Notes: generated by a model not told the origin, from the letters alone. A stretch of DNA of 64,000 nucleotides from Pseudomonas mucoides (GCF_015461845.1 NZ_JACOPW010000006.1:248001-312000), one strand, 5' to 3'; counted from the stretch's first letter, positions 25,557-34,142 are shown. Numbers and translations: made by a program.

Positions 25557-26186
25557 ATGCAAAGCCGCTCGAAACCGTCCGCGAAAAAACCATCGAGCTT
25601 CTACATGAAGCAGATGCGCGCAGGCCTGGCAGCCGCCGGTTATGTGAAACACGAATCTTGGGTGCTTCCCGAAAACCGAAGCTTGCTCAAGCAGATGGAG
25701 CAACAGCTACGCCAACCGATTCTGGCTGGCTCATTCATGTCGGAGAATTACATGAGCGCAGGCAACAACTGGAACATCGATAGCCTCTACAACGCCCTCA
25801 AGGCCCTTGATGAGGTGGCTTCGCAAGAGATCACGCTCTCCCTGATCCAGAGCGCCGAACCCAGCCTGAAGCTGGAGATGAACGAGTTTGGCGGACTGCC
25901 GATTCACATCGCCGTGGCAGGTGAGCAAATCATCGTCGACACCGTTCTGGTCGACGTCGAGTCCATCCGCGACGTGCCAGCCTTCAACGATGCCGTGCTG
26001 CGCAGCCGGGAAATGTTCCCGCTGTCCTCGATCGGTATCGAGTCCATGCCCAACGGCCAGGTCGTTTACAACATGTTTGGCGCGCTGAGTTCCGACTCCA
26101 GCCTGACCAACGTGGTGACCGAGGTGAAAACCCTCGTCGACAACGTTCAGCGTGCCATCGAAGCCTTCGAACGCTTCTTCAAGTAA
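25557..26186 (+). CDS. yjfI: DUF2170 (YjfI-like) protein with N-terminal ribbon-helix-helix-like extension
   Basis: A 209-residue protein. The DUF2170 domain occupies about residues 74-209 (NWNIDSLYNALKALDEV to the end; contains FGGLPIHIAV and MFPLSSIGIES) and corresponds to E. coli YjfI (about 130 residues). The first ~70 residues are extra: basic (SRSKPSAKKP), then MRAGLAAAGYVKHESWVLPE followed by an amphipathic helix, which resembles the strand-helix opening of MetJ/Arc or MazE-like DNA-binding domains. With the twin palindromes at its promoter it may be the operon's own regulator; this is inference. ATG at 25557, GGAG eight bases upstream. Confidence 0.8.
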   Translation: MQSRSKPSAKKPSSFYMKQMRAGLAAAGYVKHESWVLPENRSLLKQMEQQLRQPILAGSFMSENYMSAGNNWNIDSLYNALKALDEVASQEITLSLIQSAEPSLKLEMNEFGGLPIHIAVAGEQIIVDTVLVDVESIRDVPAFNDAVLRSREMFPLSSIGIESMPNGQVVYNMFGALSSDSSLTNVVTEVKTLVDNVQRAIEAFERFFK

Positions 26187-26207
26187 TTATCAGGAAAGGA
26201 AGATCCA

Positions 26208-26906
26208 ATGACTCAGTCCATCTGGAGCAAGTTGTTCACCGCACTGCGCGGCGGCGCCACTGAAGTGGGCGAAGCCATCGTCGACCAGCAGGCCCTGCGC
26301 ATCCTCGACCAGGAAATTCGCGATGCTGACAGCGCGCTGGCCAACGCCAAGCGTGAACTGGTCACCATCATGGCCAAGCACAAACTGTCGGCCGACCGCG
26401 TCAGCGAGTACAACGCCAAAATCAAGGACCTGGAATCCAAGGCTGTTGCCGCCCTGAACGCCGGCCGTGAAGACTTGGCGATGGAAGTCGCCGAAGCGAT
26501 TTCGACCCTGACCAATGAGCTCGATGTCGAGCAAAAGCAGGCCACCGAATTCGGCGGTTACGCGGAAAACATGCGCAAAGACATCACCAAGGCCGAAAAC
26601 CGCATCAAGAGCCTGCGCCAGCAAGTGGACATGGCCAAGGCCCGCGAAAGCGTGCAGAAAGCCCAGGTCAGCGCCTCTATCGCCAGCGGCGGCGCCAACG
26701 GCAAGCTGGAAACTGCCGTCGGCACCCTGAACCGTTTGCAGGCCAAGCAGCAACAACGTGCCGCTGAACTGCAAGCTCAGGACGAACTGGCCGACGCATC
26801 GACCGGTACCGACCTGGAACGCAAACTGCGCGAAGCCGGCATCACGCCGAACGAAGGCAGCGCCAACGCGATCCTGGAACGCCTGAAGCAAAAATCGGCC
26901 GAGTAA
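26208..26906 (+). CDS. yjfJ: PspA/IM30-family membrane-stress protein (YjfJ-like)
   Basis: A 232-residue, highly charged, almost wholly alpha-helical protein (MTQSIWSKLFTALRGGATEV...), with the amphipathic N-terminal helix and long coiled coil (about 25-205) of the PspA/IM30/Vipp1 family. Such ESCRT-III-like proteins polymerise on the inner membrane and protect it during stress. No pspF/pspBC genes are near, so this is the YjfJ branch rather than the classical phage-shock operon. AGGAAAG precedes the ATG; 21 bases separate it from the DUF2170 gene. A REP doublet follows before the rest of the operon. Confidence 0.88.
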   Translation: MTQSIWSKLFTALRGGATEVGEAIVDQQALRILDQEIRDADSALANAKRELVTIMAKHKLSADRVSEYNAKIKDLESKAVAALNAGREDLAMEVAEAISTLTNELDVEQKQATEFGGYAENMRKDITKAENRIKSLRQQVDMAKARESVQKAQVSASIASGGANGKLETAVGTLNRLQAKQQQRAAELQAQDELADASTGTDLERKLREAGITPNEGSANAILERLKQKSAE

Positions 26907-26930
26907 AGCGGTCGGGGCAACACCAAACAC

Positions 26931-27025
26931 CTTGTGGGAGCGAGCTTGCTCGCGATGGCGGTATGTCATTCAACATCAATGTTGGCTGACCCACCGCCAT
27001 CGCGAACAAGCTCGCTCCCACAGGT
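26931..27025. repeat. REP doublet inside the yjf-like operon
   Basis: TGTGGGAGCGAGCTTGCTCG and its inverse, with inter-arm CATTCAACATC identical to that of the copy at 3534-3629. It separates the pspA-like gene from the rhomboid gene. Confidence 0.92.
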
Positions 27026-27083
27026 GGGTTACCTTAACTGACTGAACTCATCGCCCTTATTTTTTGTAGAACCGAGGTCAAGG

Positions 27084-27647
27084 ATGGATGCCCTGAAGGG
27101 TTTCAAGCTAATCGCCAGCCTGGCCATCTTCATGGTCGCGCTGCAAGTGATCAACGCGGCGACCGGCTACAGCCTTATGGCATTCGGCCTGATCCCGCGA
27201 ACCGTGCATGGACTGCTCGGCATCGTCACTTCACCTTTTTTACATGCGTCCTTCTCGCACCTGAGCGCCAACCTTGTGGCCTTTTTGGTTCTGGGAACGC
27301 TGGTGATGGTCGAAGGGCTCAATCGGTTCATGGCGGTCAGCGCCATCATTATTCTGCTGGGCGGCTCGCTGGTCTGGCTGTTCGGTTTTGCAGGTGTACA
27401 CATTGGTGCCAGCGGCTGGGTGTTCGGGCTGTGGGCGTACATTCTGTCGCGCGCCTGGTTCCAGAAGAGCTGGGGCAATGTACTCACGGCGGGCGTCGTG
27501 GCGCTGTTGTATGGCGGCCTGGTCTTTGGCTTCCTGCCTCGCCGGGGCATTTCCTTCGAAGGGCATCTGTTCGGGGCCTTCGCCGGATTTATCGCAGCCA
27601 AAGTACTGTTATCTGCACCGCGCAGCAGGTTTAATGCCGCCCGGTAA
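27084..27647 (+). CDS. Rhomboid-family intramembrane serine protease
   Basis: A 187-residue protein with about six membrane helices. The rhomboid catalytic dyad is intact: S110 in GASG (108-111) and H161 in GHLFGAFAG; the upstream H-x-x-x-N (H59, N63 in SHLSANL) of the oxyanion region is also present. It should therefore cut transmembrane substrates in the inner membrane. E. coli yjfIJKLMC has no rhomboid, so this is an added component. It sits after a REP doublet and 74 bp before the channel gene. The substrate is unknown; the DUF1190 lipoprotein, DUF350 protein or channel encoded alongside are candidates. Confidence 0.85.
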   Translation: MDALKGFKLIASLAIFMVALQVINAATGYSLMAFGLIPRTVHGLLGIVTSPFLHASFSHLSANLVAFLVLGTLVMVEGLNRFMAVSAIIILLGGSLVWLFGFAGVHIGASGWVFGLWAYILSRAWFQKSWGNVLTAGVVALLYGGLVFGFLPRRGISFEGHLFGAFAGFIAAKVLLSAPRSRFNAAR

Positions 27648-27721
27648 GCGCACTTGAGCACTCGAATGCCAACGCGACTCTATCGCCAGGAACGAGTACC
27701 CCCCACGGAGCCAGGGACCCC

Positions 27722-28756
27722 ATGTCGATTTTTTTGTTAGTGCGCATGTATGCTTCGTCCCTCTTCCACCGATTCGGCTGGGCGGGCCTGCTGATTGCGT
27801 TGGGCGTACACCTGAGCACAGCCTGGCTGGGCCTGGTGTTTCTGGGCGAACACCACCTCACCGCCCCCGCCACGTTCACCTACTTCTATCTCACCACCAC
27901 GCTGACCGTGGGCTATGGCGATCTCGCGCCACAGACATCGGCCGGGCGAATTTTCGTGGCGACCTGGGTCATGCTCGGCGGCATTGCGCTGCTGACGGCA
28001 GCCATCGGCAAAACCACCAGCAGTGTTATCGATGCATGGAGAAAAGGCATGAAGGGTAAAGGCGATTTCACCGGCAAGGTCGGCCATACCGTGCTCATCG
28101 GCTGGGAAGGCGCGTCCAGCGAACGGGTCATTGAACTGTTGCTGGCGGACGAAACCTCGAACGACAACCTGATCGTCATTTGCGATTGCACCCTCGAAGA
28201 AAACCCCCTGCCGGGCAAGGCGGACTTCATCAAAGGTGAAAGCCTGTCTTCCGCGGCATTGTTACTGCGTGCCGGTGTTCCCGGCGCCGAACGCGTGCTG
28301 GTGCGTACCTCGTCAGACGATTTGACCCTGGCCACCGTGCTGGCGATCAATCAACTGAACCCGGTCGGGCATGTGGTCGCACACTTCAATGAAAGTGAAA
28401 TCGCCGCGCTCGCCAGCGCCTACGCCCCCAGCCTGGAATGCACTTCAAGTATGGCCATCGAGATGTTGGTGCGCGCCTCCCAGGACCCCGGCTCGTCAGT
28501 GGTCATCAACGAATTGCTGTGCGTGGGTGAAGGCGCCACTCAATACCTGATGAAACTGCCCGACACCTATGAGGCGACTTTTGGCGATCTGTACGCGCAA
28601 ATGAAACAGCGCCACAACGCCACGCTCATTGGCTATCGCGCCCAAGGCGCGCAGCAACCTTCAATCAACCCGCCCTGTGCCACGCGCGTTCAGGGCGGCG
28701 AACTCTTTTACATTGCCTCCACTCGCCTGAAGGAGATCTCCAATGGGATGGTTTAA
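27722..28756 (+). CDS. Two-TM potassium channel with RCK (TrkA-N) domain
   Basis: A 344-residue protein. Helix 1 is about 19-42, the K+ selectivity filter TVGYGD is at 62-67 and helix 2 about 74-100, followed by a cytosolic TrkA-N/RCK domain from about 113 (VGHTVLIGWEGASSERVIEL). The filter is canonical. The dinucleotide loop is G-W-E-G rather than the usual G-x-G-x-x-G, so NAD binding is doubtful and another ligand may gate it. It overlaps the DUF2491 gene by 14 bases, tying it to the operon. A link between K+ flux and membrane stress is plausible but inferred. Confidence 0.88.
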   Translation: MSIFLLVRMYASSLFHRFGWAGLLIALGVHLSTAWLGLVFLGEHHLTAPATFTYFYLTTTLTVGYGDLAPQTSAGRIFVATWVMLGGIALLTAAIGKTTSSVIDAWRKGMKGKGDFTGKVGHTVLIGWEGASSERVIELLLADETSNDNLIVICDCTLEENPLPGKADFIKGESLSSAALLLRAGVPGAERVLVRTSSDDLTLATVLAINQLNPVGHVVAHFNESEIAALASAYAPSLECTSSMAIEMLVRASQDPGSSVVINELLCVGEGATQYLMKLPDTYEATFGDLYAQMKQRHNATLIGYRAQGAQQPSINPPCATRVQGGELFYIASTRLKEISNGMV

Positions 28757-29426
28757 ACAGTTGATGGGGCTTGAGGCTCCGAACACGAACACAAACACCC
28801 CGTCGAAATGGACTGCCAACGCAACGCCGTCACCCGTCACTGGCCCATTGGGCCTGGCCTTGGGCAAAGAGGTGATGTTCGACACGACGCTGAAGTTGTT
28901 GCTCGACGGCAACTCCACGGTGACGATCCCGGGCTCCCAGCAAATCTGGAGCAACGGCACCATTGATCTCGGGCAGTCGACCTGGCTGTCGCGTTATTAC
29001 ATGAACGAGGAAGAGTATTGGCTGCAAGTGCACACCACCGGCGATATCGCCGGCCAGGTCGAGTCGGTGATCCTGTTCAATTACCTCAGTTACATCACCA
29101 TCAGCAGCGAAGCAGAGCTGCGACGGCTGGCCGGCCCGCAAAGCCTGATCGGGTTGCCGACCTACACCCATAACGGCGTCGAATACACCCGCGAATGGGG
29201 CACCGAGAACGGTCAGACGGAATTGGTCGAACTGAGCGAACAGCTGAAAAACCCGGAAGACAGCTACAGCATCGAGCACCGTTCGATGCTGTACGCCCGC
29301 GAAACCGGCTTGACCGATCGCCGGGAATTCCTGCTGTTTTCCGTCGAAGAAGACGCCGAAGGCACCATCAGCTTGAGCACGTCGCTGGGCGTCTCGCTGT
29401 ACACCACCGACCTGAATACTTTTTAA
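28743..29426 (+). CDS. yjfK: DUF2491 (YjfK-like) protein
   Basis: A 227-residue soluble protein (MGWFKQLMGLEAPNTNTN...), with no signal peptide or membrane helix. Acidic, beta-rich DUF2491 fold with conserved stretches YYMNEEEYWLQVHTTGD and EYTREWGTENGQTELVEL. Function unknown; the family occurs almost only beside PspA-like and DUF350 genes. Its start lies inside the end of the channel gene and the DUF350 gene begins 14 bases after its stop. Confidence 0.83.
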   Translation: MGWFKQLMGLEAPNTNTNTPSKWTANATPSPVTGPLGLALGKEVMFDTTLKLLLDGNSTVTIPGSQQIWSNGTIDLGQSTWLSRYYMNEEEYWLQVHTTGDIAGQVESVILFNYLSYITISSEAELRRLAGPQSLIGLPTYTHNGVEYTREWGTENGQTELVELSEQLKNPEDSYSIEHRSMLYARETGLTDRREFLLFSVEEDAEGTISLSTSLGVSLYTTDLNTF

Positions 29427-29440
29427 CAAGGAAGCCGTCC

Positions 29441-29869
29441 ATGCTAGAAGCACTCGCCATCTCGCTGAACCCGGCAGCCGTGCTCGGGTTTGTGTCTTAC
29501 ATCCTCGGCGCCGCCGTGTTGTTCGCACTGTTCCAGTTCATCTACACCCGCATCACACCGCACAAAGAGTTCGAACTGATCCGTTCGGGCAACGTGGCGG
29601 CTGCGATTGCACTGGGTGGCGCGATCATTGGCTTCGCCATTCCAGCGAGCAATGTGATTGCCTACTCGATCAGCCTGCTCGACTTCGTCGTCTGGGCAGT
29701 CATTGCCGCATTCGTGCAACTGCTGGCGTTCCTGATGACCAGCCTGGTGCTCAAAGGCACCTCGGAACGCATCAAGAAAGGTGAAATCGCGGCGGGCATT
29801 TATGTCGCGGCAGTGGCCATCAGCGTGGGCATGTTGAACGCCGCGTGCATGACCCCTTCCCAGAACTGA
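29441..29869 (+). CDS. yjfL: DUF350 (YjfL-like) inner-membrane protein
   Basis: A 142-residue protein with four predicted membrane helices (about 12-33, 50-72, 79-102, 116-137). I start it at the ATG at 29441 (MLEALAISLNPAAVLGF), with AAGGAAG before it; upstream in-frame codons lie within the DUF2491 gene. DUF350 proteins are small membrane proteins of unknown function found with PspA-like proteins and ATP-grasp enzymes. Conserved HKEFELIRSGN loop between helices 1 and 2. Confidence 0.87.
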   Translation: MLEALAISLNPAAVLGFVSYILGAAVLFALFQFIYTRITPHKEFELIRSGNVAAAIALGGAIIGFAIPASNVIAYSISLLDFVVWAVIAAFVQLLAFLMTSLVLKGTSERIKKGEIAAGIYVAAVAISVGMLNAACMTPSQN

Positions 29870-29888
29870 TTGCGCAGCGGAGATCCTG

Positions 29889-30602
29889 ATGAAACGAAGC
29901 AAGTACGTTCAGCTCTCGCTGGCCGCATCGGTCGCCATGGCGATATCCGGTTGCGGGCCAACGGAAAAAACCTACGCGGTGCAGAAGAAGTACAACTTCC
30001 AGTCCGTCCAGCAATGCGCCGATGAAAAGCTCCCGGTAGACGTCTGCTCGGACGCCTACATGACCGCCATGGCCGAACATCGCCGCATTGCGCCGGTGTA
30101 CGACAACCAGGCCGATTGCGATGCCGACTTCGTCGCCGACTGGTGCCAGCAGGAGTCGACCGGCAAGTTCATTCCCCGGCTCGGCGGCTTCGAGCTGACT
30201 GCCGATGGCCAGGTGACGCAGTCCCAGGTCGACGCCGCCAAGGCGCAATTGCCGGCTTCGGAAGCCAACACCGGCGGTTCGGGCTTCTCCACCAGCAGCC
30301 TGCTGACCGGGCTGTTGATCGGCAACATGCTGAGCAACAACCGCAACAGCTATTACTCGCAGCCGGTGTACCGCTACCGCGACGATCGCGGTAACTACGG
30401 CAATTCAACACTCAGTCAGCGCGTCGCCAACGGTTCAACGTTTGGCCGCTCCAACCAGGCGCGATCCGGCAGCAGTTACAGCTCCACCATCAGCAAATCG
30501 GCCAGCAAGCCGGTTTCTTCCGTTGCCTCGTCGACGTCGCGTGGCGGCTTTGGCAGCAAGGCCAGTGCGCGCAGCGGCTGGGGCGGCGGGTCGAGCAGTT
30601 AA
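29889..30602 (+). CDS. yjfM: DUF1190 (YjfM-like) lipoprotein
   Basis: A 237-residue lipoprotein precursor with lipobox I-S-G-C (C22). The folded part (about 28-125) carries several cysteines (QQCADEKLPVDVCSDAY, DCDADFVADWCQQES) that may form disulfides in the periplasm. The C-terminal half is low-complexity Ser/Gly/Arg/Tyr (about 140-237), as in DUF1190 proteins, and ends GWGGGSSS. Surface or periplasmic location is expected. Function unknown. Twelve bases separate it from the ATP-grasp gene. Confidence 0.85.
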   Translation: MKRSKYVQLSLAASVAMAISGCGPTEKTYAVQKKYNFQSVQQCADEKLPVDVCSDAYMTAMAEHRRIAPVYDNQADCDADFVADWCQQESTGKFIPRLGGFELTADGQVTQSQVDAAKAQLPASEANTGGSGFSTSSLLTGLLIGNMLSNNRNSYYSQPVYRYRDDRGNYGNSTLSQRVANGSTFGRSNQARSGSSYSSTISKSASKPVSSVASSTSRGGFGSKASARSGWGGGSSS

Positions 30603-30614
30603 GGAAACCGGGCC

Positions 30615-31772
30615 ATGAAGAAAATCCATTGCGCAGAGCGTCATGACTGGAAACAGACCGCCGAAGGTCTCGGCTTTCTGTTTCACACCATCGACGACGA
30701 ACCCTACTGGGACGAGCGCGCGTATTACCAGTTCACGCTCAAGCAGATCGAAAACGATCTGGAAGACCCGACCACCGAGATCCATGAGATGTGCATGGAC
30801 ATGGTCGCCCGGGTGGTGCAGAACGAGGAATTGCTCGAGCGCCTGAGTATTCCTCCGGCGTTCTACGACATGATTCGCACGTCATGGCTCGAAGGCCACC
30901 CGCACCTGTATGGGCGCATGGATTTTTCCTACAACGGCACCGGGCCGGCCAAGTTGCTGGAACTCAACTACGACACGCCGACCAGCCTGTATGAGGCCGC
31001 TGCGTTTCAATGGGGCTGGCTGGAACAATGCATCGAGCGTGGTCTGGTGCCCAAGCAGGCCGACCAGTTCAACAGCATCGACACCAAACTGCATCAGGCT
31101 TTTGCCCAGTTGCAGTTGAAGCAGCCGTTCTATTTCGCCTCGATGAAACACTCGGTCGAAGACAAGGGCACCACCGATTACCTGCGGCTGGTCGCGGAAA
31201 AGGTCGGCATCGAATCACGGCACATCGACATCGAAGACATCGGCCTGACCAGTGACGGACGCTTCGTCGACCTTGAGGATCGCTGGATTCCTCATCTGTT
31301 CAAGTTGCACGCCTGGGAATTCATCTTCCACGAGCCCTTCGGTGCCGCAATTGCCCAGTGTGATACGCAGTTTTTTGAGCCCGCGTGGAAATCCATTATT
31401 TCCAACAAGGGCATCCTGCCGTTGCTGTGGGAATTCAATAAAGGTCACCCGAACCTGCTCGCGGCGCATCTGGACACGGATCCGAACAAAGCCGTGCCCA
31501 AGGGCTGGGTGCGCAAACCGTTCTTCTCCCGCGAAGGCGCCAACATCGAGCTGCAAACGGCCGACGGTCTGATCGTGAAAGAGGACGGCCCCTACACCGA
31601 CGCGCCGTTTATCCTTCAGGAATTTGCGCCGCTGCCTAAATTTGGCGACAGCTACACGCTGATCGGTTCTTGGGTGATTGGCGATCAGGCGGCCGGGATT
31701 GGCGTGCGGGAAGACAACAGCTTGATCACCAAGGATTCGAGCCGCTTTTTGCCACACCTGATCCTCGACTGA
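30615..31772 (+). CDS. yjfC: Glutathionylspermidine synthase-like ATP-grasp ligase (YjfC-like)
   Basis: A 385-residue protein matching the C-terminal synthetase half of glutathionylspermidine synthase, without the amidase half. Landmarks are KLLELNYDTPTSLYEAA (about 114-130), GILPLLWEFNKGHPNL and the metal/ATP region KEDGPYTDAPFILQEFAPLP. Such ligases join a carboxylate to an amine, classically glutathione to spermidine; stand-alone YjfC-type members may modify a peptide or another thiol compound instead. It is the last gene of the operon. Confidence 0.87.
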   Translation: MKKIHCAERHDWKQTAEGLGFLFHTIDDEPYWDERAYYQFTLKQIENDLEDPTTEIHEMCMDMVARVVQNEELLERLSIPPAFYDMIRTSWLEGHPHLYGRMDFSYNGTGPAKLLELNYDTPTSLYEAAAFQWGWLEQCIERGLVPKQADQFNSIDTKLHQAFAQLQLKQPFYFASMKHSVEDKGTTDYLRLVAEKVGIESRHIDIEDIGLTSDGRFVDLEDRWIPHLFKLHAWEFIFHEPFGAAIAQCDTQFFEPAWKSIISNKGILPLLWEFNKGHPNLLAAHLDTDPNKAVPKGWVRKPFFSREGANIELQTADGLIVKEDGPYTDAPFILQEFAPLPKFGDSYTLIGSWVIGDQAAGIGVREDNSLITKDSSRFLPHLILD

Positions 31773-31792
31773 GCATCAAATCGCTCATCAAA

Positions 31793-31815
31793 CGCCCGAT
31801 ACCGTGTATCGGGCG
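31793..31815 (+). other. Hairpin at the end of the yjf-like operon
   Basis: CGCCCGATA-ccgtg-TATCGGGCG, a perfect nine-bp stem 20 bases after the last stop, with no T tract after it. It may stabilise the mRNA end or be part of a factor-dependent terminator. Confidence 0.55.
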
Positions 31816-31928
31816 CCAGGTTGAAACAGGCGTAAACCAGACTCCGGATCCGACAACGACAAGACATACGCCTGAAAAGCCGGATAATGGCGGCCAATTC
31901 GTCTAGCCCGTTATTCTGGTAATCCCCC

Positions 31929-34133
31929 ATGGAAATCAAGGTCAACTTTCTCGACAACCTTCGGCTTGAAGCAAAGTTCGATGACTTCACCGTGGTCGCC
32001 GATCAACCGATTCGCTACAAGGGCGATGGTTCGGCACCGGGTCCGTTCGATTACTTTCTGGCTTCATCGGCGTTGTGTGCGGCCTATTTCGTGAAGTTGT
32101 ACTGCGACACTCGCAGTATTCCCACCGAAAACATCCGCCTGTCGCAGAACAACATTGTTGACCCGGAAAACCGCTACAACCAGATTTTCAAGATTCAGGT
32201 CGAGTTGCCGGCGGACATCTCCGACAAGGACCGCCAGGGCATCCTGCGCTCCATCGACCGTTGCACCGTTAAAAAAGTGGTGCAAGCCGGGCCTGAGTTT
32301 GTGATCGAAGAAGTGGACAACCTCGACGCCGATGCCCAGGCATTGTTGATGCCTGCCTCCAATTCCGAGGCGCACACCTATATCGCGGGCAAGGATCTGC
32401 CGCTGGAACAAACCATCGCCAACATGTCGGCCATTCTGGCGGACCTGGGCATGAAGATTGAAATCGCTTCGTGGCGCAATATCGTGCCCAACGTGTGGTC
32501 GCTGCACATCCGCGATGCACACTCGCCGATGTGTTTCACCAACGGCAAAGGCGCCACCAAAGAAAGCGCGTTGGCGTCGGCTCTGGGCGAGTTTATCGAA
32601 CGTCTGAACTGCAACTTCTTCTACAACGACCAGTTCTGGGGCGAAGACATCGCCAACGCGCCGTTTGTGCATTACCCGGACGAGCGCTGGTTCAAGCCTG
32701 GCCGCAAGGACGCGCTGCCCACGGAAATTCTCGACGAATACTGCCTGAAGATTTACAACCGCGACGGCGAACTGCGCGGCTCCAATCTGATCGACACCAA
32801 CTCGGGCAATGAAGAGCGCGGCATCTGTTCGCTGCCGTATGTTCGTCAGTCGGACGGCGAGGTGGTGTATTTCCCGTCCAACCTGATTGAAAACCTGTTC
32901 CTGAGCAACGGCATGAGCGCCGGCAACACGCTGGCCGAAGCCCAGGTACAGTGCCTGTCGGAGATCTTCGAGCGCGCGGTCAAACGCGAAATCATCGAAG
33001 GCGAATTTGCCCTGCCGGATGTGCCGGCCGAGGTGTTGGCGAAGTACCCCGGTATACTGGCTGGTATTCAGGCGCTGGAAGAGCAAGGCTTCCCGGTGCT
33101 GGTGAAAGATGCGTCCCTGGGCGGTGAATTCCCGGTGATGTGCGTCACGCTGATGAACCCACGCACCGGCGGCGTGTTCGCCTCGTTCGGCGCGCACCCG
33201 AGCCTGGAAGTGGCACTGGAACGCAGCCTCACCGAATTGTTGCAGGGCCGCAGTTTCGAAGGCCTCAATGACCTGCCGCAGCCGACGTTTGAAGGGCATG
33301 CGGTGACCGAGCCGAACAACTTCGTCGAGCACTTTATCGACTCCAGCGGTGTGGTGTCGTGGCGCTTCTTCAGCTCCAAGTCGGATTACGAATTCGTCGA
33401 GTGGGACTTCTCCGGCCAGGGTGAAAACTCGAATGCCGAGGAAGCCGCGACCTTGTTCGGCATCCTCAAAGGCATGGGCAAAGAAGTGTACATGGCGGTC
33501 TACGAGCATATCGGCGCAACGGCATGCCGCATCCTGGTGCCGGACTATTCGGAAATCTATCCGGCGGATGATCTGATCTGGGATAACACCAACAAAGCCT
33601 TATTCTTCCGCGCCGATATCCTCAACCTGCATCAACTGGACGAAGAAGAATTGCAATCGCTGGTTGAGCGTCTGGTGGAAAGTGAACTGGACGACTACAC
33701 CGACATTACCTCCTTGATCGGCATCGAGTTCGACGACAACACGGCGTGGGGTCAGCTGACGATCCTGGAGTTGAAACTGCTGATCTATCTCGCCTTGGAG
33801 CAATATGAAGAGGCGAAAGAGGCGGTAGAAATGTTCCTGCAGTACAACGACAACACGGTTGAACGTGGTTTGTTCTACCAGGCCGTCAATGTGGTGCTGG
33901 AAATGAAGCTGGACGAAGACCTGGAACTGGAAGACTACGAGGCCAATTTCCGCCGGATGTTTGGCAACGAGCGTACCGACGCAGCCATCGGTTCGGTGGA
34001 CGGCAGCGTGCGCTTCCATGGCTTGACGCCGACCAACATGAAACTGGAGGGGCTCGACAGGCACCTGCGGTTGATCGAAAGCTACAAGAAACTGCACTCG
34101 GCACGGGCCAACGTCACCACGTTATCCCGTTAA
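31929..34133 (+). CDS. OsmC-YcaO fusion protein
   Basis: A 734-residue protein. Residues 1-135 form an OsmC-like domain with the two redox cysteines C50 (SSALCAAYF) and C112 (SIDRCTVKK) in place, so peroxidase activity is possible. Residues ~150-734 match E. coli YcaO (586 aa): NGKGATKESALASALGEFIE, the second acidic ATP/Mg segment QCLSEIFERAVKREIIEGE, and a C-terminal TPR-like region. YcaO domains phosphorylate peptide backbones; E. coli YcaO helps RimO beta-methylthiolate ribosomal protein S12. The start ATG at 31929 has no good ribosome site. It ends at a bidirectional terminator. Confidence 0.88.
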   Translation: MEIKVNFLDNLRLEAKFDDFTVVADQPIRYKGDGSAPGPFDYFLASSALCAAYFVKLYCDTRSIPTENIRLSQNNIVDPENRYNQIFKIQVELPADISDKDRQGILRSIDRCTVKKVVQAGPEFVIEEVDNLDADAQALLMPASNSEAHTYIAGKDLPLEQTIANMSAILADLGMKIEIASWRNIVPNVWSLHIRDAHSPMCFTNGKGATKESALASALGEFIERLNCNFFYNDQFWGEDIANAPFVHYPDERWFKPGRKDALPTEILDEYCLKIYNRDGELRGSNLIDTNSGNEERGICSLPYVRQSDGEVVYFPSNLIENLFLSNGMSAGNTLAEAQVQCLSEIFERAVKREIIEGEFALPDVPAEVLAKYPGILAGIQALEEQGFPVLVKDASLGGEFPVMCVTLMNPRTGGVFASFGAHPSLEVALERSLTELLQGRSFEGLNDLPQPTFEGHAVTEPNNFVEHFIDSSGVVSWRFFSSKSDYEFVEWDFSGQGENSNAEEAATLFGILKGMGKEVYMAVYEHIGATACRILVPDYSEIYPADDLIWDNTNKALFFRADILNLHQLDEEELQSLVERLVESELDDYTDITSLIGIEFDDNTAWGQLTILELKLLIYLALEQYEEAKEAVEMFLQYNDNTVERGLFYQAVNVVLEMKLDEDLELEDYEANFRRMFGNERTDAAIGSVDGSVRFHGLTPTNMKLEGLDRHLRLIESYKKLHSARANVTTLSR

Positions 34134-34142
34134 TAGCGCCCA

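Noticed and set aside
31793..31815. Classical intrinsic terminator after the yjf-like operon
   Set aside because: The stem is strong but is followed by CCAGGTTG rather than a T tract, so I list it only as a hairpin.
32064..33509. 481-codon minus-strand open frame opposite the OsmC-YcaO gene
   Set aside because: The plus-strand frame has clear OsmC and YcaO domains; the antisense frame is a codon-bias shadow.
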